Source: Candidatus Viadribacter manganicus
Lineage (GTDB): Bacteria > Pseudomonadota > Alphaproteobacteria > Caulobacterales > Aquidulcibacteraceae
DNA length: 64,000 nt
NCBI RefSeq assembly: GCF_001679665.1
Contig: NZ_CP013244.1
Coordinates: forward strand, 3,593,001 to 3,657,000
Direction of reading: 5' to 3'
Position 1 is the first letter of the stretch. Each line of letters opens with the position of its first letter. This document shows, piece by piece, positions 11,476 to 20,092 of this stretch. Both the position numbers and the translations under genes were made by a program. A model generated the notes under the pieces. That model was not told the DNA's origin and did no database searches. It worked only from the letters and a program-made list of their open reading frames with translations.

Positions 11476-12518
11476 GCCGCACACGCAGCGAAGGCGGTTT
11501 CCAATTCGGCGCGATCGAGGTTCTTGCCAATAAACACGAGCCGTGAGACGCGCTTTTCACCGTCCTTCCAGTCGCGCTGGGTGTCGCCCTCGACGATCAT
11601 GTGAACGCCTTGCACCACGAAGCGCTTCGGTTCGTCCGGAAACGCGAAGATGCCCTTTAAGCGGAGAATATCGGGACCGCGCGCCTGGGTCAGATCATTG
11701 AGCCAGGGCAGCAACTTTTCCGGGTTTACCGGCTTTTCGGTAGAGAGCGAAACGCTGGTGATGCCGCTGGCCGACACGTGGTCGCCGTGGCTGTGATCAT
11801 GGTGGTGATGGTGATCATGGCCGTGGTGGTCATGGTCCTGTTCGTGGTGCGCGCACGTGTCGTCGCAATCGTGCTCGGGCAGGAAGTGGGGGTCGATCTC
11901 GGTCACGCGATCGAGGTCAAACGCGCCCAGTCCCATGATGCTCTCAAGCGCGATGTCGCCGCGTTGCATCTTGTGGAGGCGGGCGGTCGCGTTGACTTGA
12001 CGGATCGCGCGTTCGACCGCTGCGATCTCATCGGTTGAGACGAGATCGGTCTTGTTCAGCAGGATGACGTCGGCAAACGCGATCTGCTCGCCGGCTTCCT
12101 CGTTGTTCTTCAATTGATCGAGTACGTGCTTTGCATCGACAACTGTGACGATGGCGTCGAGCTTGGTCTTCGAGCGAACGTCATTGTCGACGAAAAAGGT
12201 TTGAGCGACCGGCGCTGGCTTTGCGAGGCCTGTGGTCTCCACCAAAATGGCGTCGAAGCCGCCTTTGCGCTTCATCAGACCTTCGATGATGCGAATAAGG
12301 TCGCCGCGCACGGTGCAGCAGACGCAGCCATTGTTCATTTCGAATACTTCTTCATCGGCATCGACGATGAGATCGTTGTCGATACCGATCTCCCCGAACT
12401 CGTTCACGATCACGGCGTATTTCTTGCCGTGTTGCTCGGTCAGGATGCGGTTCAGGAGCGTGGTCTTACCCGCGCCCAGGAAGCCTGTGAGCACGGTAAC
12501 GGGAACTGGCTGGGTCAT
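11472..12518 (-). CDS. CobW/COG0523 family zinc metallochaperone-type GTPase
   Basis: 348 residues. The P-loop GFLGAGKT is at 12-19, the metal site GCVCC at 64-68, then VETTGLAKP, and NKTD for guanine recognition. A His-rich metal-binding stretch lies at about 220-245 (alternating HDHHGH-type residues), followed by the CobW C-terminal domain. COG0523 GTPases deliver Zn or other metals to apo-proteins. Whether this one is Zn-starvation induced is not shown, as no Zur box was recognised in the short gap to asmA. The first gene of a two-gene operon with the WD40 protein. Confidence 0.93.
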   Translation of the reverse strand: MTQPVPVTVLTGFLGAGKTTLLNRILTEQHGKKYAVIVNEFGEIGIDNDLIVDADEEVFEMNNGCVCCTVRGDLIRIIEGLMKRKGGFDAILVETTGLAKPAPVAQTFFVDNDVRSKTKLDAIVTVVDAKHVLDQLKNNEEAGEQIAFADVILLNKTDLVSTDEIAAVERAIRQVNATARLHKMQRGDIALESIMGLGAFDLDRVTEIDPHFLPEHDCDDTCAHHEQDHDHHGHDHHHHHDHSHGDHVSASGITSVSLSTEKPVNPEKLLPWLNDLTQARGPDILRLKGIFAFPDEPKRFVVQGVHMIVEGDTQRDWKDGEKRVSRLVFIGKNLDRAELETAFAACAA

Positions 12519-12588
12519 GGGCCCTTAGATAGCTATTTCGGCCCGTTTCGCCAGACGCTAGGGTGCGGCCAAACGGTGGGGAAACCGC

Positions 12589-14547
12589 ATGAATTGGAAG
12601 CGCGTGGCGCTGCTGGTGGCCGGCAGCCTGGTAACGGTGGTGCTCCTCGGGGCGGGCGTGCTCACCTATCTGGTCCTGCGGCTCGACGTGCGCGGCGAGA
12701 TCGAGCGGAACGTTGAGAACGCCACTGGTCGCGATCTGACCATCAATGGGGATGTTGGTGTCAGTTATTGGCCAGTGCTTGGCCTGAAGGCGCAGGACGT
12801 AACCCTAGCGAACGTGGAAGGTGGCCGGGCGCCCGCCTTCATTGCCGCTGACGAGATCGACATCGGCGTTGAATTGCAGCCACTGTTGAACCGGCAAGTG
12901 AATGTCCGCCGGTTGGTGTTTCAGCGTCCACGTGTGGCGCTGGAGGTTGATGCGCAGGGGCAACCGAACTGGTTGCTGCGTCCACGCTCAACGCCCGGCA
13001 CACCACCTCCCACGACAACGCCTCCGCCCGAAGGACCGGTCGATGTTGCGCGCACGAGCCTACGAAGTGTGCGCATCAACGATGGCGAAGTGAGCTTCTT
13101 CGATGCGCGCCAGGGCGCCGGATGGGTCGCCGGCAAAGTCGATATCACAACTGCACTGACCAGCCTTGATGCGCCAATGCGGGCGCAAGGTTCAGTGCGC
13201 TATAATGATCGCGACGTTGAGTTTGATGCGAGCATCGCACGTCCCGGCGCAGCCATTCGCGGTGAACTCACCCAGCTCACGCTGAATATCCAAAGTGAAC
13301 TCCTGACAGCAGAGTTTCGCGGTCAGACAGTCGCGACATCTGGTGAACTTTCCGGGACGGTGCGCGCATCTGGGCCGAGCCTGCGTCAACTTGCATCGTG
13401 GAGCGGGACGCCGCTCCAAAATGCAGTGGGTCTTGAGCAATTCGCCGTCACCGGCCGTCTCACAGTTGGTGGGGGGGCCTACACATTCTCGAATGCGGGA
13501 TTTGCCGTTGATCAGGTGCGAGGCCGCGGCGATTTTGTGCTCTCAGAACTGCGCGACAAGCCCTACTTAAGCGGCAGGCTCGAACTCTTCGATTTCGACC
13601 TCAACCCATACATCTCCGGGCAAGCCCCCCCGCCGCCGTCTGAGGGGCAGGTTGAAGTTGCCGCGGCGATGCCGGATGCAGGCGAGACCTCGCAGCCCAC
13701 GGCGGAAATTGCCACGGTCGAGGCTGCGCCCCGCGCGGTCGATGTTCGCGCCGCGCCGAGCGAGAGCCCAATCGACTTTTCGGGACTCCGCGCGTTGAAC
13801 GCCGATCTCGAATTGGTGACGCACGCTGTATTGATCCAGCACATGCGCGTGGAAGCGAGCCGGCTGAACTTGGTGCTCAATGACGGCTACATGGCCGCGA
13901 CGGTGCACAACGTCGCGCTTTATGGCGGTTCTGGCCGTGGGCGGTTTGAAATCGACGCGCGCGAGCCCATCACGCGCATGGCGCAAGACCTGGCTTTCAC
14001 AAACCTCGACGCACGAACGTTTTTGTCCGATGCCGTGAACTATGCCGGTATCGAAGGACGCACCGAGCTTTCGCTGAATGTGCGCGTGCAGGGGCGCACG
14101 CAGAGTGAAATGATCAACAGCGCCGACGGATACGCTCACATGGAGGTGGTGTCGGGCGCTTTGCACGGGGTGGATCTTGGCGGTGTCTCAACCACAATTC
14201 GCAACGCGTTGCGTGGTGAGCTGATTGCGCCCGAAGCGCGAACGCCGTTCCAGGGGTTCTCTGCGACGTTCGCCATCGCGGACGGCGTTTTGGCGTCGGA
14301 CTCTTTGTCGTTCAACACGAGCGATTTGCGGATACCGGGCATCGCCGTGATCGACTTGCCAAACCGACGTCTTGACGCCCGGCTTGCGCCACGCTCGCCC
14401 CGCGGCGGAGTCGTTGTCCCCTTTGCGGCGCGTGGACCCTTCGGGCAATTTACCTATGCCCATGACATCAGCGGCCGGGCGCTTGCGGAGATCACGCCCC
14501 GTATCGCAACAGTTGAGGCTGCGTCCCGCGCCTCGGCCCGTCAGTAG
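12589..14547 (+). CDS. AsmA family protein
   Basis: 652 residues. A single N-terminal membrane anchor (about 6-30) is followed by the AsmA start signature (TGRDLTINGDVGVSYWP and the PLLNRQVNVRRLVF segment). Pro/Thr-rich linkers lie near 138-150 and 343-385. The AsmA C-terminal region (ALHGVDLGGVSTTIRNAL to FNTSDLRIPGIAVIDLPNR) closes the protein. AsmA-like proteins are inner-membrane-anchored periplasmic beta-groove proteins linked to phospholipid transport to the outer membrane. It is divergent from the CobW gene. Confidence 0.9.
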   Translation: MNWKRVALLVAGSLVTVVLLGAGVLTYLVLRLDVRGEIERNVENATGRDLTINGDVGVSYWPVLGLKAQDVTLANVEGGRAPAFIAADEIDIGVELQPLLNRQVNVRRLVFQRPRVALEVDAQGQPNWLLRPRSTPGTPPPTTTPPPEGPVDVARTSLRSVRINDGEVSFFDARQGAGWVAGKVDITTALTSLDAPMRAQGSVRYNDRDVEFDASIARPGAAIRGELTQLTLNIQSELLTAEFRGQTVATSGELSGTVRASGPSLRQLASWSGTPLQNAVGLEQFAVTGRLTVGGGAYTFSNAGFAVDQVRGRGDFVLSELRDKPYLSGRLELFDFDLNPYISGQAPPPPSEGQVEVAAAMPDAGETSQPTAEIATVEAAPRAVDVRAAPSESPIDFSGLRALNADLELVTHAVLIQHMRVEASRLNLVLNDGYMAATVHNVALYGGSGRGRFEIDAREPITRMAQDLAFTNLDARTFLSDAVNYAGIEGRTELSLNVRVQGRTQSEMINSADGYAHMEVVSGALHGVDLGGVSTTIRNALRGELIAPEARTPFQGFSATFAIADGVLASDSLSFNTSDLRIPGIAVIDLPNRRLDARLAPRSPRGGVVVPFAARGPFGQFTYAHDISGRALAEITPRIATVEAASRASARQ

Positions 14548-14550
14548 CCG

Positions 14551-15186
14551 TTAGCGTTCAAGCGCGGCGTTCAGAATGCGGGTCATGCCTTCGGTGGTGT
14601 GAAATTCAGCGCCGATGCGTTCGCCGTTCAGGACGAATGTCGGCGTTGAGTTGATGCCGAGGGCGTTGGCGGCATTGATCGAACGCGTGATCCGTTCTTG
14701 GCCAGCCCGATCGTTGAAGCTGGCCATCACCTGCGCTTCGGTGAGCCCCCATTCTCCGCCTGTCGAGACTAGGATTGCGACGGCCGCACCGACGGTTCCG
14801 CTCGTCAAAATCGTGTGCTGGCGCTCGAACAGGATTCCCAGGCGCCTGAAATACTCGGCGCCGCTCGTCGTGTTGCAGCGCGCCAGCTGAAACATCGCGA
14901 ACGCAATGGCGGCAGGCTCGGTGAGAATTTCCTTCAGTGTGAGCCGGAGGCGTCCAGTGTCGATGTAGTCGCGCTTCAGCTGCGCCCAATTGGTTGCGTG
15001 GAAATGCGCACAATGAGAACAGGCGGCGGAGGCATATTCCTCGAGCTGCAGGGGCGCATTCGCCGCGCCGATACTCATCGCGTCGGGATCGGTCACCGTC
15101 GCGAACGCGGGCCGGACCCCGGCCAAGCCGAATCCCAAGCTGATGCCAGCGGCGGCAAAAGCGCGGCGCGTAGGGGGAATAAACAT
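14551..15186 (-). CDS. DsbA-family thiol oxidoreductase, exported
   Basis: 211 residues from the ATG at 15186; the frame is open further upstream but that sequence is not protein-like. An N-terminal signal (TRRAFAAAGISLGFGLAG) precedes a thioredoxin fold with CSHC in YASAACSHCAHFH and a cis-Pro segment (NSTPTFVLNGERIGAE). This is the DsbA/thioredoxin_4 type found in alphaproteobacteria, probably acting on periplasmic disulfides. It converges with asmA, with a gap of 3 nt. Confidence 0.88.
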   Translation of the reverse strand: MFIPPTRRAFAAAGISLGFGLAGVRPAFATVTDPDAMSIGAANAPLQLEEYASAACSHCAHFHATNWAQLKRDYIDTGRLRLTLKEILTEPAAIAFAMFQLARCNTTSGAEYFRRLGILFERQHTILTSGTVGAAVAILVSTGGEWGLTEAQVMASFNDRAGQERITRSINAANALGINSTPTFVLNGERIGAEFHTTEGMTRILNAALER

Positions 15187-15382
15187 CCCCCGGAAGCTAA
15201 TGCGAATTGGAGCAGGACTAGGGCCGAGGTGTCTGGTCTGACTGATTTTTCTTGTGGCCCGTCGCCATTCGGACCGCGGAAAATCTGTTCCTTGGACAAC
15301 AGCTCCAACCCGGCGTGGACAGGCCGCGACCACCCCGCTATAGAGCCACGCTCCGAAGTCGGCCCCGGCCGCCTGACCGGTC

Positions 15383-15458
15383 GCCTGGGTAGCTCAGTCG
15401 GTAGAGCAGCGGATTGAAAATCCGCGTGTCGCTGGTTCGATTCCGGCCCCAGGCACCA
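15383..15458 (+). tRNA. tRNA-Phe (GAA)
   Basis: 76 nt with encoded CCA. The acceptor stem GCCTGGG pairs with CCCAGGC, the anticodon arm CGGAT-TGAAAAT-CCG carries GAA, and the T-arm is GCTGGTTCGATTCCGGC. Confidence 0.95.
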
Positions 15459-15491
15459 TTTTCTCCCAGATCTTCTCCCAGACTGGCGAAC

Positions 15492-16658
15492 CTAAGTCCG
15501 CGCGGGCCACCCGTCAGCGCTTAGTGCGTCAACGAACTGAGTGATGTCGGCTTTGTCGACATAGGCGGCGGCGGAAATTCGTAGGCGCAGCTTTCCGGTC
15601 TGACCGTCGGGTTTGGTTTGAATTTTATGCTTATCCCAAAGCGCGTCGCGCCAGCGCAGCGCTGTCACGTGGTCTATCGGCGCGCGCGTTGGCAGTTCGA
15701 ACACACGCATGGCCGCGCTCATTTCGAGCGATCCAAGCCCACGCGCGCCCAATTGCGCGAACTGCTCGGACGCGAACGCGATGATGTCGCGCGCGTGTGC
15801 GCGTACGCGGGCTCCTCCCAGTGACTGATAGAATTTGAGGGCGGCAGGTGTTGCGAGCCAGGCCGAATAATCCCGTGTGCCGACATAGTCGAATGCTTCC
15901 GGGAAGCCGCGCTCAAAGTAGTGGCTGGTTATGGCGGGGCGCGTCTCTAACGCTTCCGAGGCGCGTGCGTGCAGCAGCGCGCTCCCCTTCGGCGCGAACA
16001 ACCATTTGTGCGCATTGGTGACGTACCAATCGGCGTCGATGTCCGCGATGTTGAGATCTAGCTGGCCAACCGCGTGCGCGCCGTCGATCAGGATTTTTAC
16101 GCCACGTTCGCGAAGCGCGGCGGCGATACGTTTGACGGGAAAAGTGAGTGCTGTGGCAGAGGTAATGTGATCGATGATCGCGAGGCGCGTGCGGTCGCTG
16201 ATCCTAGCGGTGATACATTCGAAGACATCGTCATCCGAGACGGGCGCCGAGACGTCTGCCTCGATGAGGGTTGCGCCAGTTTCGCGGCAGCGGCGTTGAG
16301 CTGCGAGCTTCACAGCATGGTATTGGTGTGAAGTTATAAGAACTTCGTCACCTTCGCTCAGTGGGAACGACTGCAGCACGGCTTGGATGCCAACGGTGGT
16401 GCTTTCGACGAAGGCAAGCTGACCCTCGGGGGCGTCGGTGAAGGCCGCCAGGGCGGCGGCCGCCTTGCGCAGCAACGTGTCCTCATTCGGTTCAATGGAG
16501 CGCGCAAAGAACTGGTCTGGATGGTTTTCCATTTCGGCCCGGATAGCGCTTTGCGCCGCGAGCACTTCGCCAGGGCAAGCGCCGAACGATCCGTGGTTCA
16601 AGAACACCCCCGCAGGGTCAAGCGTCCAATGTGATCGCGCTTCACGTCCGAGTTTCAT
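15492..16658 (-). CDS. Class V aminotransferase-fold PLP enzyme (isopenicillin-N-epimerase-like)
   Basis: 388 residues. NHGSFGACP (21-29) is the characteristic N-terminus of the CefD/EgtE-like branch. DGAHAVGQ (192-199) holds the Asp that contacts the pyridine nitrogen, and HKWL with Lys218 is the Schiff-base site. Known relatives are epimerases, C-S lyases and cysteine desulfurase-like enzymes; the reaction here is unassigned. It is divergent from the M48 protease; the 211 bp between them show only an AGGAGG ribosome site before the protease. Confidence 0.88.
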   Translation of the reverse strand: MKLGREARSHWTLDPAGVFLNHGSFGACPGEVLAAQSAIRAEMENHPDQFFARSIEPNEDTLLRKAAAALAAFTDAPEGQLAFVESTTVGIQAVLQSFPLSEGDEVLITSHQYHAVKLAAQRRCRETGATLIEADVSAPVSDDDVFECITARISDRTRLAIIDHITSATALTFPVKRIAAALRERGVKILIDGAHAVGQLDLNIADIDADWYVTNAHKWLFAPKGSALLHARASEALETRPAITSHYFERGFPEAFDYVGTRDYSAWLATPAALKFYQSLGGARVRAHARDIIAFASEQFAQLGARGLGSLEMSAAMRVFELPTRAPIDHVTALRWRDALWDKHKIQTKPDGQTGKLRLRISAAAYVDKADITQFVDALSADGWPART

Positions 16659-16869
16659 GGGGTGACGATCATGACCGGCGCCTGGCGAAGCAAGGGAAAT
16701 TCGAGGTGGGCTGGATAAGAGTGCTCAGACATCGGTCCCGAGGGGCGGGTCGGGCCGCTCCCAGCGTGGATATTCGCCGCCGCCCGCTTCAATTGGCCTT
16801 GCCTCCGTCGCTGAGCGACCGAAGATATGACCGACGCGGCGCCCTTAGCGCCTGAGGAGGAACGACGAT

Positions 16870-17679
16870 ATGTGCCAACAGTTTTGCGGGACCGATTCAG
16901 TCCATTCCTCTTTGCGTTATCTCGATCGGCGCGGGCTCTTGAAGGGCGCCGCCGCGGGAATGGCGGTTGCAACGCTCGGCGCGTGCGCGACATCCGCGAA
17001 CCCTGAAACGGGCCGCAACCAGTTCATCATCGTTGATGACGCGCAACTGGCGCAGGCTTCGCTGCAATCTTGGGCGCAAGTGCGTCAGCAGACGCCGCAA
17101 TGGCGCAACGCAACCGCGCAACGTCGCTTGGAAACTGTCGGCGGGCGCATCGTTCAGGCGGCAGGGCGTGGCAATCAGAGCTGGGAGTTCGTGCTGTTCG
17201 ATAGTCCACAAAAGAACGCCTTCGTCTTGCCGGGCGGGCAAGTGGGCTTCTATCGCGGGCTTTACGAAATCAGTGAGCGTGACGACTGGATCGCGACGGT
17301 GCTGGGTCACGAGACGGGCCACGTCACCGGTCGCCACGCGGCTGAGCGCTACAGCCGCGAAGTCGCCACGCAAACCGTTGTGCAAGTCGCTGGCGCTGCT
17401 ACCAACAGCGACCTCGCGGCCGCCGCGCTCGGACTTGGCGCACAAGTGGGCATCAGCCTTCCATTCTCGCGCGAACAGGAATCCGAAGCCGACATTCTCG
17501 GCATCCGTTACATGCACAATGCCGGGTACGACCCCAAGGAAGCCATCCCGTTCTGGCAGCGCATGGAAACGGGCGGCGGCTCGCGTCCGCCGGAGTTCTT
17601 GTCGACCCACCCGAACCCGGACAATCGAATCCAACGCATCCGGAATTACATCAATGAGCAGGGCTGGGGCCCGGTCTAA
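16870..17679 (+). CDS. M48-family metalloprotease lipoprotein
   Basis: 269 residues. A twin-arginine-like start (DRRGLLKG, residues 19-26) leads to a lipobox ending in Cys39 (ATLGAC), so it is probably a periplasm-facing lipoprotein. The zinc site HETGH (147-151) with the third ligand in EQESEADILG is the M48 (Oma1/LoiP/BepA-like) signature. The C-terminus FLSTHPNPDNRIQRI is usual for this family, which degrades or refolds outer-membrane and membrane proteins. An AGGAGG site precedes the ATG. Confidence 0.92.
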   Translation: MCQQFCGTDSVHSSLRYLDRRGLLKGAAAGMAVATLGACATSANPETGRNQFIIVDDAQLAQASLQSWAQVRQQTPQWRNATAQRRLETVGGRIVQAAGRGNQSWEFVLFDSPQKNAFVLPGGQVGFYRGLYEISERDDWIATVLGHETGHVTGRHAAERYSREVATQTVVQVAGAATNSDLAAAALGLGAQVGISLPFSREQESEADILGIRYMHNAGYDPKEAIPFWQRMETGGGSRPPEFLSTHPNPDNRIQRIRNYINEQGWGPV

Positions 17680-17753
17680 CGCTCTGAAAACAGGGACCTG
17701 GCCCCGCCTTGCTTCGGCGAGGGCGTGGCGCTAGGTTCCGCGCCCCCGAGCAT

Positions 17754-17830
17754 GCCGCCTTAGCTCAGTTGGTTAGAGCACTGGTTTGTGGAACCAGGGG
17801 TCCCCGGTTCGAGCCCGGGAGGCGGTACCA
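17754..17830 (+). tRNA. tRNA-His (GUG), alphaproteobacterial type without G-1
   Basis: 77 nt with encoded CCA. The anticodon loop TTTGTGGAA carries GUG. The acceptor stem GCCGCCT pairs with AGGCGGT, giving a G1:U72 wobble and discriminator A73; the base before position 1 is T, so no G-1 is encoded. This matches the altered tRNA-His identity set described for Caulobacter and related Alphaproteobacteria. Confidence 0.95.
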
Positions 17831-18832
17831 TTGGCCTCGGATAGCGCTCCCTCTCCGCACACGAAAAATCTGCTCAGCGCACAAGCGCGTTACGCGCGGC
17901 GCGCGGCAGAGGCGTGCGGCTATGCGTTTCGATCGCTTGATGGCGTCGACGGGTATCTTTTCGAAGTGCGCGATGGCGCTCGCGTTGCGACATTCGCGGC
18001 AGGCGCCGGGACGCCTTACGCATTGAACGATGCGCGTGCAGCGTCAATTGCCCGAGACAAAGCCTTTTGCGCAGAGGTTCTGCGTCAGGCTGGCGTGCCG
18101 GTGCTCGATGGGCGCATGTTCTTCGTGACGAAGCGCTGGGCGGAGATGCGGTCGCCAGGCCGCGAACCAGAAGACGCCATGTCGTTCGCGGCTCACGTAC
18201 AGTACCCGATTTTTTGCAAACCGCTCTCGGCATCGAACGGTCTATTCGCGGAGGTCATCGATAACGCCGCAGAGTTCACTGGCTACATGACGCGCGTTGA
18301 ACGTGAGCATTTTGCGATTTTGGCGCAGCCTTTCGTGCGCGCGCCCGAATATCGGGTGTTCGTTCTCAATGGCCGGCCCTTGTTTTCCTACAGAAAGACA
18401 CTCCCCAGCGTTGTAGGCGATGGAAAAAGTACGCTGCAGGAATTGGTGGCTGTTAAGTCCTGCGATCCGGACGCACCGCCACTAAAGGCGCGCGGACGTG
18501 ATCGAAACGGAGTGAAGCTGGACGCCGAAGACGTAGCCATCGCCGGTGCTGAGATAGTGCTCGATGGGCCGGCTAATCGGTCGGCCGGCGGCGGCTCGGC
18601 AGATTTGCAGGACGGAGCCCCGCGATCTTTGGCAGACCTTGCGCTGAGGGCTACGAACGCCATCGGACTTTCCTTAGCCGCCGTCGACATCTTCGATGTG
18701 AACGGGAGTTTGCGCGAGCCCGTCGTCATTGAGGTCAACTCCAACCCGATGATCGCGACGCTTGAGGACAATGAGCGTTGGCATTTGATCATTGAGATTT
18801 GGCGCGCCAATTTTGAAGTTGCGCTGCGATGA
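17831..18832 (+). CDS. ATP-grasp ligase related to the cyanophycin synthetase ATP-grasp domain
   Basis: About 333 residues if it starts at the TTG at 17831, directly after the tRNA-His CCA; the frame continues back into the tRNA, so a start inside it cannot be real unless the tRNA overlaps. The order is a small N-terminal domain, DKAFCAEVLRQAGVPVLDG (lid/pre-ATP-grasp), FCKPLSASNG (ATP-binding Lys), EYRVFVLNGRPLFSYRK and VVGDGKSTLQELV, and the metal-binding EVNSNPMI near the end. These match the ATP-grasp half of cyanophycin synthetase, which activates carboxylates as acyl phosphates to form amides. ATGA overlap with the Mur ligase. Confidence 0.75.
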   Translation: MASDSAPSPHTKNLLSAQARYARRAAEACGYAFRSLDGVDGYLFEVRDGARVATFAAGAGTPYALNDARAASIARDKAFCAEVLRQAGVPVLDGRMFFVTKRWAEMRSPGREPEDAMSFAAHVQYPIFCKPLSASNGLFAEVIDNAAEFTGYMTRVEREHFAILAQPFVRAPEYRVFVLNGRPLFSYRKTLPSVVGDGKSTLQELVAVKSCDPDAPPLKARGRDRNGVKLDAEDVAIAGAEIVLDGPANRSAGGGSADLQDGAPRSLADLALRATNAIGLSLAAVDIFDVNGSLREPVVIEVNSNPMIATLEDNERWHLIIEIWRANFEVALR

Positions 18833-20055
18833 CGCCCTGGAGGGTTCCATTTCCCAAGTTCGGCGTGGGCCCAGGTTTGGAGCGCTGCGCGTTGGTCGCG
18901 CGCGAGCTTGGCTTTGATCTAGGCGAATTTGGTCAGAGCGCTGCTGTGATCGTTGGCTCGAACGGTAAGGGTTCGACCGCGGCGATGTCTGCTTCGGTCT
19001 TGGGGGAAACCTCACAGAGTGTCGGTCTTTTCACCTCGCCGCATCTGTTTGCGTTGAATGAACGCTTCCGCATCGGTGATGACGACATTTCAGATGACGA
19101 GTTGGCGGATCACTGGAATCGCGTGTCTTGCGCCATTGAAACTTGTGGCGTTGCGGAGACCATCGGTGGTTTTGAGTTTCTATTCCTGATCGCCGCAAGC
19201 TGGTTCAAGACACGTGAGTGCGCCTTCACCATTTGGGAGGCCGGCATTGGTGGGCGGCTCGATCCCGTCAAGCTGATCAGCGCTAGCAATTTGGCTCTAA
19301 CTGCGTTGGATTTTGAGCACACCGAGCTGTTGGGCGACACGCTCGCCGATATCGCGCTTGAAAAGATTGCAGCTAGTCCGAGAGGAGCGCGTCTCTTTGT
19401 GAGTGAACGCGCTGCGCCGGCGGATTCCAATGTGCGAGATGCAATCCATGCTTTTTGCTTGGAGCAGAGCATCCACGTGGAGTTTGTGTCGCCCTCGACG
19501 AGCGCGCCTCCGCTTTTCGGTGAGCATCAGTCCGGCAATGTTGCGCTTGCCTCAAAGTTAGCTCGCGCTTTAGCGCACATGTCAGAAGAGCAGGTCGCAG
19601 CTGGCCTCGCGAAGACACACTGGCCGGGACGTTTGGAAGTCTTAAGTCGTGAGCCATTGGTGGTGATTGATGTTGGTCACACCCCCGATGGCGTGTCAGT
19701 CGCTCTCGATGGATTTAGAGAGCTTAGCGGGGCGCGCGATCGCGTATTGGTGTGCGGGGTGTCGCACGATAAGGACGTTGCCGCGATCGTCGATCGTTTA
19801 GCGCCAAGCTTTGACGATATTGTCTGCGTTAGCCCTGCGCATAAGGGGGCGCCGGCTGCCCAAATCGCCGTGCACGCGCAACGCGCGAACCCCCGGGCGG
19901 AAATCACCCTAGCGGAGTCCGTTGCCGATGCGCGCACGATCGCGCTCGCGAAAACCAAGAGCGGCGCAATCTACGTTGCCGGTGGATTATTTCTCGCCGC
20001 AGAGTTCAAAGCGGTGCATTTGGGTCGCGATCCAGGAGCTCTGGTCTTCTTTTGA
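18829..20055 (+). CDS. FolC-like Mur ligase family protein
   Basis: 408 residues. P-loop GSNGKGST at 43-50, then the FolC-type FTSPHL and a variant EAGIGGRLDPVK, and a late DVGHTPDG in place of the FolC DxAHNPDG. These place it in the Mur ligase superfamily nearest to folylpolyglutamate synthases. Its 4-nt overlap with the ATP-grasp gene recalls cyanophycin synthetase, where both catalytic types are fused. A true housekeeping FolC role is less likely because no folate genes are near. The product of the pair is unknown. Confidence 0.8.
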   Translation: MTPWRVPFPKFGVGPGLERCALVARELGFDLGEFGQSAAVIVGSNGKGSTAAMSASVLGETSQSVGLFTSPHLFALNERFRIGDDDISDDELADHWNRVSCAIETCGVAETIGGFEFLFLIAASWFKTRECAFTIWEAGIGGRLDPVKLISASNLALTALDFEHTELLGDTLADIALEKIAASPRGARLFVSERAAPADSNVRDAIHAFCLEQSIHVEFVSPSTSAPPLFGEHQSGNVALASKLARALAHMSEEQVAAGLAKTHWPGRLEVLSREPLVVIDVGHTPDGVSVALDGFRELSGARDRVLVCGVSHDKDVAAIVDRLAPSFDDIVCVSPAHKGAPAAQIAVHAQRANPRAEITLAESVADARTIALAKTKSGAIYVAGGLFLAAEFKAVHLGRDPGALVFF

Positions 20056-20092
20056 TGCGTCTGCGTGGCTAAAAGAGCTCTGCGGGGACCAC

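Noticed and set aside
18829-20055. Housekeeping folC
   Set aside because: The P-loop fits, but the late DVGHTPDG motif differs and the gene is coupled to a CphA-like ATP-grasp gene; kept as FolC-like only.
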